Origin: Chitinophagales bacterium
Lineage (GTDB): Bacteria > Bacteroidota > Bacteroidia > Chitinophagales > Saprospiraceae
Length of the DNA stretch: 64,000 nt
Assembly (NCBI GenBank): GCA_022360175.1
Contig: JAKSDI010000146.1
Location: 1 to 64,000 of the forward strand
Direction: 5' to 3'
The first letter of the stretch is position 1. Each line of letters opens with the position of its first letter. The position numbers and the translations under genes were made by a program. This document shows, piece by piece, positions 47,688-57,021 of this stretch. The notes below the pieces were generated by a model. It made no database searches, was not told the origin of the DNA, and saw only the letters and a program-made list of their open reading frames with translations.

Positions 47688-48530
47688 CTAGGAATTGAAT
47701 ACTACACTTTCTGCCAACGCTCGATATGTTTCTAATTCTCTTTGTACACTTTCCAGTTTACTAGATAATGTTCCTACTGCAATTCTGCCAAGTGGTAAGC
47801 GGAGAGGCGGCTGTTTTTCCCGGCTAATTTGAATAATAGCGGTAGCTGCTTTTTCAGGGTCACCTTCCTGCTTCCCATCAACCGCTTTTATTTTTTGACG
47901 AAAAATACCTGATGTCTCTTGATAGTCTTCGATTATTTTATCTGCAAGTACAAAACCGTTGGCAGCAAAACGTGTGCGGAATGGCCCCGGCTCTACTATT
48001 GTAACTTTGATACCAAGGGGAGCCACTTCAGTATATAAAGATTCACTGAAACCTTCAAGAGCAAATTTACTAGCACTGTAAATGCCGAATCCAGGAAAAC
48101 TCTTGAAGCCACTATGGGAAGATATTTGTATAATATGGCCTGCTTTTTGTACGCGCATCATAGGAAGTACTGATTGAGTCAGGTATAGGGCACCAAAAAA
48201 ATTGACTTCAAATAGGGCTCTTACCGTTTTCATGCTAGTCTCTTCTATAGCACCAGCCAGGCCATAACCGGCATTATTAACCAAAACATCAATTCTCCCG
48301 AATTCCTGCTTGACAAATTGTAATTGCTTATCAATGGCAAGAGTGTCTGTTACATCTAGCAGGATGGCAGTAGCTTGTCCTTGGTATTTATCATTAAAAT
48401 CATTTACTTGTTTTTCTTTTCGGAAAGTACCAATTACATAATCACCTTCCCATATTACGTTTTCTGCTAAAGCTTTTCCTAATCCACTGGAAATACCAGT
48501 AATGAACCAAATTCTCTTGTTTGTAATCAT
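47688..48530 (-). CDS. Short-chain dehydrogenase/reductase
   Basis: 280 residues, classical SDR. NAD(P)-binding TGISSGLGKAL (about 12-22), NNAGYGLAG (about 86-94), catalytic Ser in IQISSHSGF and Y-x3-K in YSASKFALEG. The Arg in GTFRKEK after the second strand favours NADPH. Substrate unknown. The adjacent AraC-type gene 54 bp upstream on the same strand is its likely regulator, a pair often seen in Bacteroidota. Confidence 0.92.
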   Translation of the reverse strand: MITNKRIWFITGISSGLGKALAENVIWEGDYVIGTFRKEKQVNDFNDKYQGQATAILLDVTDTLAIDKQLQFVKQEFGRIDVLVNNAGYGLAGAIEETSMKTVRALFEVNFFGALYLTQSVLPMMRVQKAGHIIQISSHSGFKSFPGFGIYSASKFALEGFSESLYTEVAPLGIKVTIVEPGPFRTRFAANGFVLADKIIEDYQETSGIFRQKIKAVDGKQEGDPEKAATAIIQISREKQPPLRLPLGRIAVGTLSSKLESVQRELETYRALAESVVFNS

Positions 48531-48584
48531 TGTTTTTTATTTGCAAAGATGGCACAAACAGGGAGGGAGAGGTTATGACCAATT

Positions 48585-49490
48585 TTACTTGTTTCGGTAT
48601 TTTTCGGACATCGATGCTCTGAAGCTTTTCGGAGATACGCCTATTTCTTTTTTGAATAACTTGGCAAAGTAACTGCTATCGTAATAATTTAATGCTGCTG
48701 TAATCTGGCTGATGCTGGCATCCGTAAAAGTAAGTAGTCTTTTAGCTTCCAATATTTTTCGGTCGCGAATAATTGCAGAGGCTGTTTTTCCCGTGATATT
48801 TTTTGAAGACCTGTTGAGGTGATGCTGGGTAATGCAGAGCAACTTTGCATAATCTTCAACCGTATATTCACCAGTATAATGTTCTTCTAATAGTACCTTA
48901 AACTGTTTGTAAATAAGTAGAGAAGCTTTATGTAAATGAGTACCTTGTTGTTGATCCAAGTTGCGCTGTATTTGTAGTGCCAATAACTGAAGTAGCGTCC
49001 TCAAAATATCAGTTCGATAATCTATCCGTTTTTTTTCGTTGATGAGTAATTGTATGATATGTCTAATTTCCTGAAAGGACTTAGGATTTAGATCAAGTCT
49101 AGGATGAGCATAAGTATTGTCTAGAAAGCTTAACTCAAAGAGTGTATCTTGATTGCTTTGGTTGAGTAGAAAAAAATCTGAAGTAAAGAGGATGGTTCCT
49201 CCTATTAAAGGCTGCCAGGCTTCAAATTCGTGTACCTGGCCAGGAGAAATAAAAAATAAACTGCTGGGTCCTAATTCGTAAGATTGATAATCTATGGTTT
49301 GCTGGCTATGTCCCTTATCTACCCAAAGAATTTCATAGAAGGTATGTTTATGCACATCATCAACCTCAGGTTCTTCCATTTCATCAAATAGGAGAATCTC
49401 AAAGTTGGTAGGATTAAGTGGTTGGTTGATGAAATCTCCAATAGAGTAGGAAGGGAAGATCGTTTTAGATATTTGCATAAATAGTAACAT
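48585..49490 (-). CDS. AraC family transcriptional regulator
   Basis: 301 residues from the first ATG; ATG five codons in (49478) may be the real start because the hairpin 49489-49518 covers the first one. N-terminal cupin (HKHTFYEILWVDKGH, residues about 43-57), C-terminal double HTH (YTVEDYAKLLCITQHHLNRS; ASISQITAALNYYDSSYFAK; GVSPKSFRAS). It precedes the SDR gene, its probable target. Confidence 0.92.
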   Translation of the reverse strand: MLLFMQISKTIFPSYSIGDFINQPLNPTNFEILLFDEMEEPEVDDVHKHTFYEILWVDKGHSQQTIDYQSYELGPSSLFFISPGQVHEFEAWQPLIGGTILFTSDFFLLNQSNQDTLFELSFLDNTYAHPRLDLNPKSFQEIRHIIQLLINEKKRIDYRTDILRTLLQLLALQIQRNLDQQQGTHLHKASLLIYKQFKVLLEEHYTGEYTVEDYAKLLCITQHHLNRSSKNITGKTASAIIRDRKILEAKRLLTFTDASISQITAALNYYDSSYFAKLFKKEIGVSPKSFRASMSEKYRNK

Positions 49491-49518
49491 CTGGACCCTA
49501 GATGTATAGAGTCCAGAT
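49489..49518. terminator. Hairpin between GIN-domain gene and AraC start
   Basis: ATCTGGACCCT pairs with AGAGTCCAGAT (10 of 11) over an 8-nt loop. No strong U-run follows. It may terminate the GIN-domain gene, or fold over the first AraC start codon and influence its translation. Confidence 0.55.
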
Positions 49519-49529
49519 GATTATTGTTA

Positions 49530-50174
49530 TTAGATTCGATTTACATCACCACTTCCGGCAATGCTTTTTTTGATTTGTGGCTCTCCTTTATAACTTACAT
49601 CACCACTACCCGCGATAGAAATCTCCAATGATTTTGATTCGCCAACGACTACATCACCGCTTCCAGCAATGCTAATTTCGCATCCGGCAGATTTTAAATC
49701 ACCAGCATCTACATCGCCACTACCTGCTACGCTGATTGCTACCATTTTAGCAGAACCTTGCATGCGTACATCGCCTGACCCACCTATAGAAATATCGAGA
49801 TCTCCTAAGCCTTCAAAACGATCATCTACAGAAATATCACCTGAACCCGCTACAGATAGCCCTTTGATAGTAGGCATTTGTACACGAACAACGATCTTAT
49901 CTTTATTGCTCCAGTTCTTATTTTTGTATTTTTTGCTAGAGTTGATTCGAAGCGTTTTGTCTTTTACCTCAATTTTCATCTTACTATCAATATCTGAAAT
50001 GCCACTTACTTCTACTTTGTAGTCGCCTTGAGTAACATGTACCATAATAGGCATGCCCAAGCCTATAGACGTAAAGCCAGTCAGGTTGCTAAGGTTGTTG
50101 CTTCCGCTTTGAGCCATCAAATGGAAAGATGCTAAAAGGCAGAATGCCATAAATAGGAAGGGTAACTTCTTCAT
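49530..50174 (-). CDS. GIN-domain (DUF2807) auto-transporter-adhesin-like protein
   Basis: 214 residues with a signal peptide (to about 21). The body is a beta-helix with repeated S-V/I-A-G-S-G-D-V/I motifs (at least six, e.g. GLSVAGSGDISV, EISIAGSGDVVV), the hallmark of the head GIN domain (DUF2807) found in Bacteroidota secreted proteins. Function is not known; structural or adhesive roles have been suggested. The repeat is regular enough that the gene may be prone to slippage. Confidence 0.88.
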   Translation of the reverse strand: MKKLPFLFMAFCLLASFHLMAQSGSNNLSNLTGFTSIGLGMPIMVHVTQGDYKVEVSGISDIDSKMKIEVKDKTLRINSSKKYKNKNWSNKDKIVVRVQMPTIKGLSVAGSGDISVDDRFEGLGDLDISIGGSGDVRMQGSAKMVAISVAGSGDVDAGDLKSAGCEISIAGSGDVVVGESKSLEISIAGSGDVSYKGEPQIKKSIAGSGDVNRI

Positions 50175-50253
50175 GATTATAGATTTAATTGGTTGTCAAA
50201 GAATAATAATCTTTATAAGAGACACCTGTTAGAAGTTGACGTTGCTTTGGTAG

Positions 50254-51924
50254 CTATACTTCGGTCAGGTATTCGTGTACAAACTTAATGGCCATGGCTC
50301 CTTCTCCTACTGCAGATGCTACTCTGTTCATTGCGCCTGATCGGACATCTCCCGCAGCAAAGATACCGGGTTGGCAGGTCTCTAGTAGGAATGGCTCTCT
50401 TTCGTATTTCCACACTTTAGGGAAACGTTCATCATTTGAAAGATCCTTGCCCGTTTTGATATACCCTCTATCATTTCTCAGAACTCTTTCTCCTACCCAG
50501 TCGGTATAAGGACGAGCACCAATAAAAATGAAAAGAGCATCTGCCTGTTCTTCATATGACTCCTGTGTTTCCATATTTTGAATACACAGTTTTTGAAGAT
50601 GTCCATCACCAGATGCTTCTAATACCTGACGATATCCCATCACTTCAATATTGTCAATTGCATCAATCTGATCAATCAAATACGATGACATAGAAGCAAC
50701 CAAATCTTTTTTTCGGACAAGAATAGTCACCTTTTTCGCAAATTGTGAAAGGTAAACTGCTCCCTGTCCTGCTGAGTTGCCACCCCCGACAATAAACACA
50801 TTTTTATTGCGACAGGAATTGGCTTCTGTCATGGCCGCCCCATAATAGATGCCTGCGCCAGTGAAATCCCCTATTCCCTTTGCCGGTAATTTTCGATAAT
50901 CTACACCTGTAGTGACGATAATAGCTTTGGTATTGATGCTACTACCATCAGCTAATTGAAGTTTCTTGTACTGTCCTTCTACATCAATCCCGACTACTTC
51001 CTGTGGCGAAAGCAACTCAATGCCAAAGCGGGTAGCCTGTGCTACTGCACGCCTTGTTAGCTCCGATCCACTTAAGCCTTTAGGGAAACCCAGGTAATTT
51101 TCTATTCTAGAACTGGTACCAGCTTGGCCACCGGGCGCTCGCTTTTCAATAAGCAATGTTTTCAGCCCTTCCGAACCACCATAAACGGCTGCAGCCAGGC
51201 CGGCGGGGCCAGCACCTATGATGGTGACATCGTAAAGGTCAGACTTGGCAGTAGGTTGCAAACCAACTCTTGCAGCTACCTCACTAATAGAAGGATCAGC
51301 AATAGGTTCTCCTTCTTCAAAAAAGATAGCAGGAAGATTTTTTCGATCTATTTGATATAAATCCAATAAGTCCTGTGCCTCTGTATTATTTTCTATATCC
51401 AACCATTGATAGGGGAGTAGATTGCCAGACAAAAAATCTTTCAGAGCATGTGATTTTGGAGAATATTGATATCCCACCAATTTAATTCCGCGAAAGCTAG
51501 GACGATAATCTACCCACCATTCATCCAACAAGTCATTCAATACAGGGAATAACTTTTCGGATGGAGGGTCCCAGGGTTTCATCAGATAATAATCTAGCTG
51601 TACATCATTGATAGCTTTTATAGCAGCATCGGTATCTGAATAAGCAGTTAAAAGGACACGTTTGGCATTCGGATAGCTTGTCTTGGCTACTTCCAGAAAA
51701 TCTACTCCCGGCATTTCCGGCATGCGTTGATCTGAAATAAATAAGGCAACTTCTTCTCCTTTTTTCTTTAATTCTGGTAGCGAAGCAAGCGCTTCTTGTG
51801 CTGATACGGTGCTTATGATCCGATACTCTTTTTTATATTTTGATCTCAGGTCACGCTTCAATGAGCTAAGTACCTGAGCGTCGTCGTCAACGGATAATAT
51901 AATAGGTTTTCTATCTTCTGCCAT
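50254..51924 (-). CDS. Response regulator fused to thioredoxin-reductase-like FAD oxidoreductase
   Basis: 556 residues. Receiver domain (about 1-130) with phospho-acceptor D65 (ALFISDQRMP), a thioredoxin-like linker (about 145-215, KSHALKDFLSGNL), then a TrxR-type flavoprotein (about 228-550) with FAD site VTIIGAGPAGLAAAVY, NADPH site VFIVGGGNSAGQGA and the closing GIFAAGDVRSG. The CxxC redox pair of true thioredoxin reductase is absent; YYGAAMTEANSC stands in its place. It follows the sensor kinase gene by 30 bp, so this is a two-component pair whose output is a redox enzyme. Physiological electron acceptor unknown. Confidence 0.9.
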   Translation of the reverse strand: MAEDRKPIILSVDDDAQVLSSLKRDLRSKYKKEYRIISTVSAQEALASLPELKKKGEEVALFISDQRMPEMPGVDFLEVAKTSYPNAKRVLLTAYSDTDAAIKAINDVQLDYYLMKPWDPPSEKLFPVLNDLLDEWWVDYRPSFRGIKLVGYQYSPKSHALKDFLSGNLLPYQWLDIENNTEAQDLLDLYQIDRKNLPAIFFEEGEPIADPSISEVAARVGLQPTAKSDLYDVTIIGAGPAGLAAAVYGGSEGLKTLLIEKRAPGGQAGTSSRIENYLGFPKGLSGSELTRRAVAQATRFGIELLSPQEVVGIDVEGQYKKLQLADGSSINTKAIIVTTGVDYRKLPAKGIGDFTGAGIYYGAAMTEANSCRNKNVFIVGGGNSAGQGAVYLSQFAKKVTILVRKKDLVASMSSYLIDQIDAIDNIEVMGYRQVLEASGDGHLQKLCIQNMETQESYEEQADALFIFIGARPYTDWVGERVLRNDRGYIKTGKDLSNDERFPKVWKYEREPFLLETCQPGIFAAGDVRSGAMNRVASAVGEGAMAIKFVHEYLTEV

Positions 51925-51954
51925 ATTGATAATGAATGATTAGGATGATAATTG

Positions 51955-53367
51955 TTACTCATTGGATGCGGGAAAACAAAGACTAAAAGTCGTTTTTCCA
52001 GGTTCTGATTTTACGTCTATTTCTGCATTGTGTCGTACCATGATTTTCTTTACTATGTCGAGCCCCATTCCTGTACCTTCCCCCATTGCTTTAGTAGTGA
52101 AAAAAGGTTCAAAAACACGGGTTTGTATATCTTCAGGTATGCCATGTCCATTATCGGTAATATCTACACAAACATATTGCCTGTCTGGGTATGTTTTAAT
52201 AGTAAGTGAGCCTCCTACATCCAGTGCATCAATGGCATTAACAATCAGATTGGTCCATACTTGATTGAGTTCGCCTGCATACCCCAGTACAGGAGGAAGT
52301 GCTTCATGAAATTCTTTATTTAATGCAATATTCTTCTTTTTCAGCTTGTGCTTTAGCATGATCACAGTAGAGCGAATACCATCGTGTATATTAACTTGCT
52401 CTCTGCTTACTCCTTTATCCATATGAGAATAGTCTTTGATAGAGCGGACCAAACTGGAAATTCTGCCCGATGCTTCCTGGATTTCTCCGACAAGCTTTTC
52501 GAGGCTTAAGGTGCTCTCTAGCCATCCCATAATGAGTGGTACATTTTCTCCCTGGACAATTTCGTGAATCTCTTCCAGGTCTTCTTCTGTAAAATCGAAA
52601 TCGGTAAAGGTTTCTGCAATATCCTCTACTTCTTCCATCTCTTGATCTTCTAACCAGTCTGTCAGATCATCTATTCTTTCTTCTCGTTCCAACAGAGATA
52701 AATCTTGTTGGCCATAGTTAGAGATTTTTGAAAAAAGGATAGCATTCACCTGGTCTGTTTGTTCGGGGGTGATACGCATCGTAATGACAGCCTTAAACTT
52801 TTCTGGAGTGTTATGTACTTTTTTGTACAATTCTTCAGCATTTCGCACCATAGCGGATGCAGGGTTGTTGAGCTCATGTGCCAGGCCTGCGGATAATTTA
52901 CCAAGTGCCATTAGTTTTTCATTCTGAAATTGCAGGCTGGTAAAATCTCTAACCCGAGTCGTCATGACAGATACTAAGGCTTGTGTTAATTCATAACTAA
53001 CATTAACCATTTCAGTAAAATGCCTACGGTGTAGTTCCAGTGTGTAGGTTGGTTGAAGAGCAGTACCACAGGCTCTTGCTTCTACCATCCTTGAAAAAGG
53101 CAAAACACCAGTAATATAGCCGGTTTCCCATACCCCAACTTCTCTGGTTTTTCCTTTTTGCTCAAATTTAACCACATACTTTCCATCCATAATGATTTGC
53201 ATGTGATCTACTTTCTGACTAGGATAAAAAAGCTCCTCTCCGGTATCATAAAACTTATAATCTGATAGATCAATCAGCCATTGTAAGGCTGATTCAGGAA
53301 TGCCAGCAAAAGTTTCGAATGCCTGGAGGGTAGTCAGGATTTGTGGGCTTTTCTCAATAGTTTTCAT
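51955..53367 (-). CDS. Sensor histidine kinase with cyclic-nucleotide-binding domain
   Basis: 470 residues from the ATG at 53367, preferred over the ATG 23 codons earlier. An N-terminal cNMP-binding-like domain (about 10-130, YDTGEELFYPSQKVDHMQII), HisKA with H164 in LAHELNNPASA, a long acidic insert (about 240-280, rich in E and D) and a HATPase domain (NQVWTNLIVNAIDAL N-box, ITDNGHGIP, GEGTGMGLDI). No membrane segment: a cytoplasmic sensor. It presumably phosphorylates the adjacent regulator-oxidoreductase. The acidic insert is unusual. Confidence 0.88.
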   Translation of the reverse strand: MKTIEKSPQILTTLQAFETFAGIPESALQWLIDLSDYKFYDTGEELFYPSQKVDHMQIIMDGKYVVKFEQKGKTREVGVWETGYITGVLPFSRMVEARACGTALQPTYTLELHRRHFTEMVNVSYELTQALVSVMTTRVRDFTSLQFQNEKLMALGKLSAGLAHELNNPASAMVRNAEELYKKVHNTPEKFKAVITMRITPEQTDQVNAILFSKISNYGQQDLSLLEREERIDDLTDWLEDQEMEEVEDIAETFTDFDFTEEDLEEIHEIVQGENVPLIMGWLESTLSLEKLVGEIQEASGRISSLVRSIKDYSHMDKGVSREQVNIHDGIRSTVIMLKHKLKKKNIALNKEFHEALPPVLGYAGELNQVWTNLIVNAIDALDVGGSLTIKTYPDRQYVCVDITDNGHGIPEDIQTRVFEPFFTTKAMGEGTGMGLDIVKKIMVRHNAEIDVKSEPGKTTFSLCFPASNE

Positions 53368-53547
53368 AACCAAAATACAACTATAATAGGAAAATGGTTG
53401 ATATCGTATAAAGTGATACCTTTTGTAAAAGGCCAAAGGTTCTACCTTGAATATAAACTCTATATTAGCTAATGTGTTTGTAATGTGGGTTTGATGTCTC
53501 CTTAGTCATCCAAAATGATGAAGCCATTTCTTTATTACTATTGAACT

Positions 53548-54924
53548 ATGAATAACTCCCAGGAATTAGGTACCCGTCCAATTAACCAATTATTAGCCAA
53601 GATGGCTATTCCTGCTTCTATAGGTATACTTGTAATGTCTATCTATTTTATTGTAGATACCATCTTTGTCGGACGATTTGTCGGTACCTTGGGAATTGCA
53701 GCTATTACGGTTGTAATGCCTATCACATTTTTAATATCTAGTATCGGTATGGCTATTGGGGTAGGGGGTAGTTCTATTATTTCCCGTGCTCTGGGAGCAG
53801 ATGATAACAGGAAAGCTTGCTATACCTTTGGCAATATGGTGAGCCTTACTTTCCTGATTGTTTTGATCGTAGGAGGTATGGGGATGCTGCTGGAGGAACC
53901 TATACTTCGCTTGTTTGGCGCTCAGGGGGATATTATGGCACCTGCAAAAGAATACTTTTATATCATTTTGTTGGGAGTACCTGCGTTGGCATGGGCCATG
54001 ATGAGCAATAATGTAATGCGTGCGGAAGGAGAACCTAAAATGGCCATGTGGTCAATGATGATACCGGCTTTAGCCAATCTTGTTCTGGACCCTATTTTTA
54101 TCGTATGGCTGGACTGGGGCTTGGAGGGAGCTGCCTGGGCTACTACAATTTCCTACTATATGAGTGCGGCCTTTACCACCTGGTTTTTTTCCTCCGGGCG
54201 TTCTGAATTGAGATTTTTCCGCTATAGTTTCTTGCTACAATGGCCTTTGGTAAAAGAGATATTCAGTATAGGCATAGTGACTTTAGCCCGACAGGGGACT
54301 ATAAGCTTACTAACCATTGTATTAAATAATAGCTTATTTGAACATGGTAATGAAATGGCTATCGCAATCTATGGGATTATCAATCGGATTATGATGTTTG
54401 CCAATTTTCCCGTGCTGGGTATTACTCAGGGTTTTCTTCCTATTGCTGGCTACAATTATGGAGCCAAAAAGTGGAAAAGAGTCAGGGATACCATCAATTT
54501 TTCTATTAAAGCAGGTACTATCATTGCTATAGGCTTGTTTTCTTTTATTATGTTGGGCGCTGATTGGATCGTAAGCATTTTTACTACCGATGCTGAATTG
54601 CTTAGCCGTACACCCAGTGCGCTAATGCTTGTTTTTTTAATGACTCCACTCATCACTGTACAACTGGTGGGAGCTGCCTATTTTCAGGCAATTGGAAAAG
54701 CTATTCCAGCTCTTTTCCTGACGCTGACTAAGCAAGGGTTTTTCCTAATCCCACTAGTACTTATTCTTCCTTATTTCTTTGGCCTGGACGGTATTTGGTA
54801 TTCTTTTCCTGCGGCCGATTTGCTAGCCGCTGCGGTTACTTATGGCTATCTGAGATATGAAATGAAAAGAACCCTGGAAGTAGAAGAGGTGGTTGAAGAA
54901 GAGGTGGAAGCACCAACTTTATAG
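53548..54924 (+). CDS. MATE family multidrug efflux transporter
   Basis: 458 residues, 12 membrane helices. MATE motifs: KMAIPASIGILVMSIYFIVD at the start, IFVGRFVGTLGIAAITVV, and the second-half counterpart with GITQGFLPIAGYNYGAKKW. It exports cationic drugs with Na+ or H+ exchange. A glutamate-rich cytosolic C-terminus (EVEEVVEEEVEA) is seen. Its stop lies inside the 16-bp hairpin at 54913-54953. Confidence 0.93.
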   Translation: MNNSQELGTRPINQLLAKMAIPASIGILVMSIYFIVDTIFVGRFVGTLGIAAITVVMPITFLISSIGMAIGVGGSSIISRALGADDNRKACYTFGNMVSLTFLIVLIVGGMGMLLEEPILRLFGAQGDIMAPAKEYFYIILLGVPALAWAMMSNNVMRAEGEPKMAMWSMMIPALANLVLDPIFIVWLDWGLEGAAWATTISYYMSAAFTTWFFSSGRSELRFFRYSFLLQWPLVKEIFSIGIVTLARQGTISLLTIVLNNSLFEHGNEMAIAIYGIINRIMMFANFPVLGITQGFLPIAGYNYGAKKWKRVRDTINFSIKAGTIIAIGLFSFIMLGADWIVSIFTTDAELLSRTPSALMLVFLMTPLITVQLVGAAYFQAIGKAIPALFLTLTKQGFFLIPLVLILPYFFGLDGIWYSFPAADLLAAAVTYGYLRYEMKRTLEVEEVVEEEVEAPTL

Positions 54925-54953
54925 TTTCTCTAAATTGGAAACTATAAAGCTGG
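54913..54953. terminator. Convergent-gene hairpin overlapping MATE stop
   Basis: CCAACTTTATAGTTTC pairs with GAAACTATAAAGCTGG (15 of 16). The left arm includes the MATE stop codon; the stop of the convergent protease gene lies 14 bp beyond. Likely a shared terminator despite lacking a long U-run. Confidence 0.6.
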
Positions 54954-54966
54954 TGATCATCAATTA

Positions 54967-57021
54967 TTAAGGTATAAATACTTTCCTTACATTCTGTTTG
55001 AATGTGCGTTTATCTGTATTTACTACGAAGTATAAGCCACTAGATAGATGACCTACTCCTACTTCTGTACTTCCTTTATGATTTAGGATAGACTGCCCAG
55101 TGATACTATATATATCAAAGGACGAACTATTCGTTTTGAGAATATCATCATGCAGATATGCTTTGAAGTCAGTTATTTGATCCAGGTCATTGGTGTTGGT
55201 AGAAAAGGCATCCTGTATACAAAAGTCATCTATTCGCCAATAGTAGTGATGGGTATCACTTCTAAAAGCGACATAAACTTCATCTTCCCCTGCAAAAGCT
55301 GATAAATCAATATTTGTCACTTCTACCCAGTCGTGAAATTGACTCTCCATAATGAGGTCGGTGCCTATATTCGTCCATGGGCCAAAAGCGGATGTACCTG
55401 CAAGTATCTCTATTTCATGCTCTGGCTTTGGTTCAGGCCACAGGTTATCCCAGCCTCTTAATGTCCAATAGCTCAAGGTAGGAGCCTCCATATCTGAAAA
55501 ATCCAGGGAAGGCGAACTTAATATCACTTCAACAGGGCCATCACCAATCCAGTTTTCAGGGCAATAGAGTGATTTGATGCTGCTATGGCCATTAGAAGTA
55601 AAGGGAACCACTTCCTGGTAATTGTGGAAAACATCTTCTTCAATTACCCAGTATAAGCCATCGAGGCTAATATTTGTCCAGCTAATAGGTAGTGCACCTG
55701 TTTCTTCTTCTTCAAAGGTATAGCCTGTTTGACAATCCAGTGGATCAACATCTACATAAATAGTGATCGTGAAAACTTCAGATTCACCATTCGCATTAGA
55801 TACTACTAAGCTTACTTCATAAGTACCGGGTTCGTTAAACTGGCTGGACGGATTTTGATCGCTTGAGCTAGAAGGTTCGCCACCATTGATTGTCCACTCC
55901 CATTCAGTTGGAAAGCCACAGGATTGATCTGTAAAAAAAACAGTCTGGCCCACATTAACAAAAATTTGAGAAGCTTCAAAGTCTGCAATAGGAGTGTTGT
56001 ATTGATAGTGCTGAATGGTACCTGTAGCTTCCAGATTTTCCAATTGCCATAAAGGCCTGCGTGTAGAATGTCCTTCCAGTGCAGCCACCATGCGATCAAT
56101 TTGCCCCTGAGAGTACATTTTATAGCAGCTCGAATTATAGTCCATATAGTTTTCTCCATTGGTGATATGCCCACAGCTCATAGCATTTGGCCCACAGCCG
56201 GCTTCTCCTTGTGTCGTTGGAGTGTCTAAAACACCATCACCAGTGCCCGAACAGCCTTGATCAAAAGTATGAGCTAAATTAAGCCAGTGGCCAAACTCAT
56301 GGGTTAATACAGATTGAAATTCTCCACTTGCAACAGAAGTGCCAGTATTGCCTAAATACCAATCGTTGTATACTACACGAGCCAGATTATTATCAGACAT
56401 CCAGGTGCTAGGATACCAGGCTACACCAGAGTTTTGATGATCACCATCATCATATAGATCGCGCATAATGTAAACATTCATGTATTTGTAATTATCCCAG
56501 GCATATGAGATAATTTCATCGTCATAACCTGAACCATTTCCAAACCCAGATTGCGCCGGATAATACATAATGCCAGTAGTAGGGTTGCCATCAGGATCAA
56601 TAGTTGCCAAAGCAAAAGTGATATTCAAACTGCCTCGAATGTCTTGGAAAGCAGGGTCAACTGTATTGTAATCACCATTTAGAGCATTAAAATCTTCATT
56701 GACTTTGTTGAGTCCTGATTGCACCTGAGCAGGAGTAACACTACTGCTCCCTCCATTATGGAAAACATGAAATACAACAGGAATAACATAATGTTTATCA
56801 CAATTTCCTGTATTTCTAGAAGAAGGATAATGAACATTTTTGTTAAATTCCTTCCATTCTTTTAATTGATCTGGATGTGCATTGAAAAGATGCTGCATAG
56901 CATCGGCAGAGCCGCAATTAACGCTAGCAGGATCTGTAGGTTGTGCTAATAGGCCTGAAATTGGAAGTAGGCCAAGTAATAAGCAAATAGTTAGAATAGA
57001 TGTGGTTAATTGTTTCATCAT
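54967..57021 (-). CDS. Secreted M43 metalloprotease with PKD domain
   Basis: 684 residues. Signal peptide (to about 26), M43 (pappalysin/cytophagalysin) catalytic domain about 70-325 with the zinc motif HEFGHWLNLAH at 241-251, a Cys-rich segment and a Met-turn near 301 (CYKMYSQGQ). A PKD domain follows (about 345-430, FTDQSCGFPTEWEWTI) and a MAM-like jelly-roll (about 440-615). The end (DIYSITGQSILNH...VRKVFIP) looks like a type A sorting domain without the usual YPNP start. An extracellular endoprotease. Confidence 0.88.
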   Translation of the reverse strand: MMKQLTTSILTICLLLGLLPISGLLAQPTDPASVNCGSADAMQHLFNAHPDQLKEWKEFNKNVHYPSSRNTGNCDKHYVIPVVFHVFHNGGSSSVTPAQVQSGLNKVNEDFNALNGDYNTVDPAFQDIRGSLNITFALATIDPDGNPTTGIMYYPAQSGFGNGSGYDDEIISYAWDNYKYMNVYIMRDLYDDGDHQNSGVAWYPSTWMSDNNLARVVYNDWYLGNTGTSVASGEFQSVLTHEFGHWLNLAHTFDQGCSGTGDGVLDTPTTQGEAGCGPNAMSCGHITNGENYMDYNSSCYKMYSQGQIDRMVAALEGHSTRRPLWQLENLEATGTIQHYQYNTPIADFEASQIFVNVGQTVFFTDQSCGFPTEWEWTINGGEPSSSSDQNPSSQFNEPGTYEVSLVVSNANGESEVFTITIYVDVDPLDCQTGYTFEEEETGALPISWTNISLDGLYWVIEEDVFHNYQEVVPFTSNGHSSIKSLYCPENWIGDGPVEVILSSPSLDFSDMEAPTLSYWTLRGWDNLWPEPKPEHEIEILAGTSAFGPWTNIGTDLIMESQFHDWVEVTNIDLSAFAGEDEVYVAFRSDTHHYYWRIDDFCIQDAFSTNTNDLDQITDFKAYLHDDILKTNSSSFDIYSITGQSILNHKGSTEVGVGHLSSGLYFVVNTDKRTFKQNVRKVFIP

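Noticed and set aside
50254-51924. True thioredoxin reductase
   Set aside because: The CxxC redox pair is missing, so it cannot work as a classical thioredoxin reductase.
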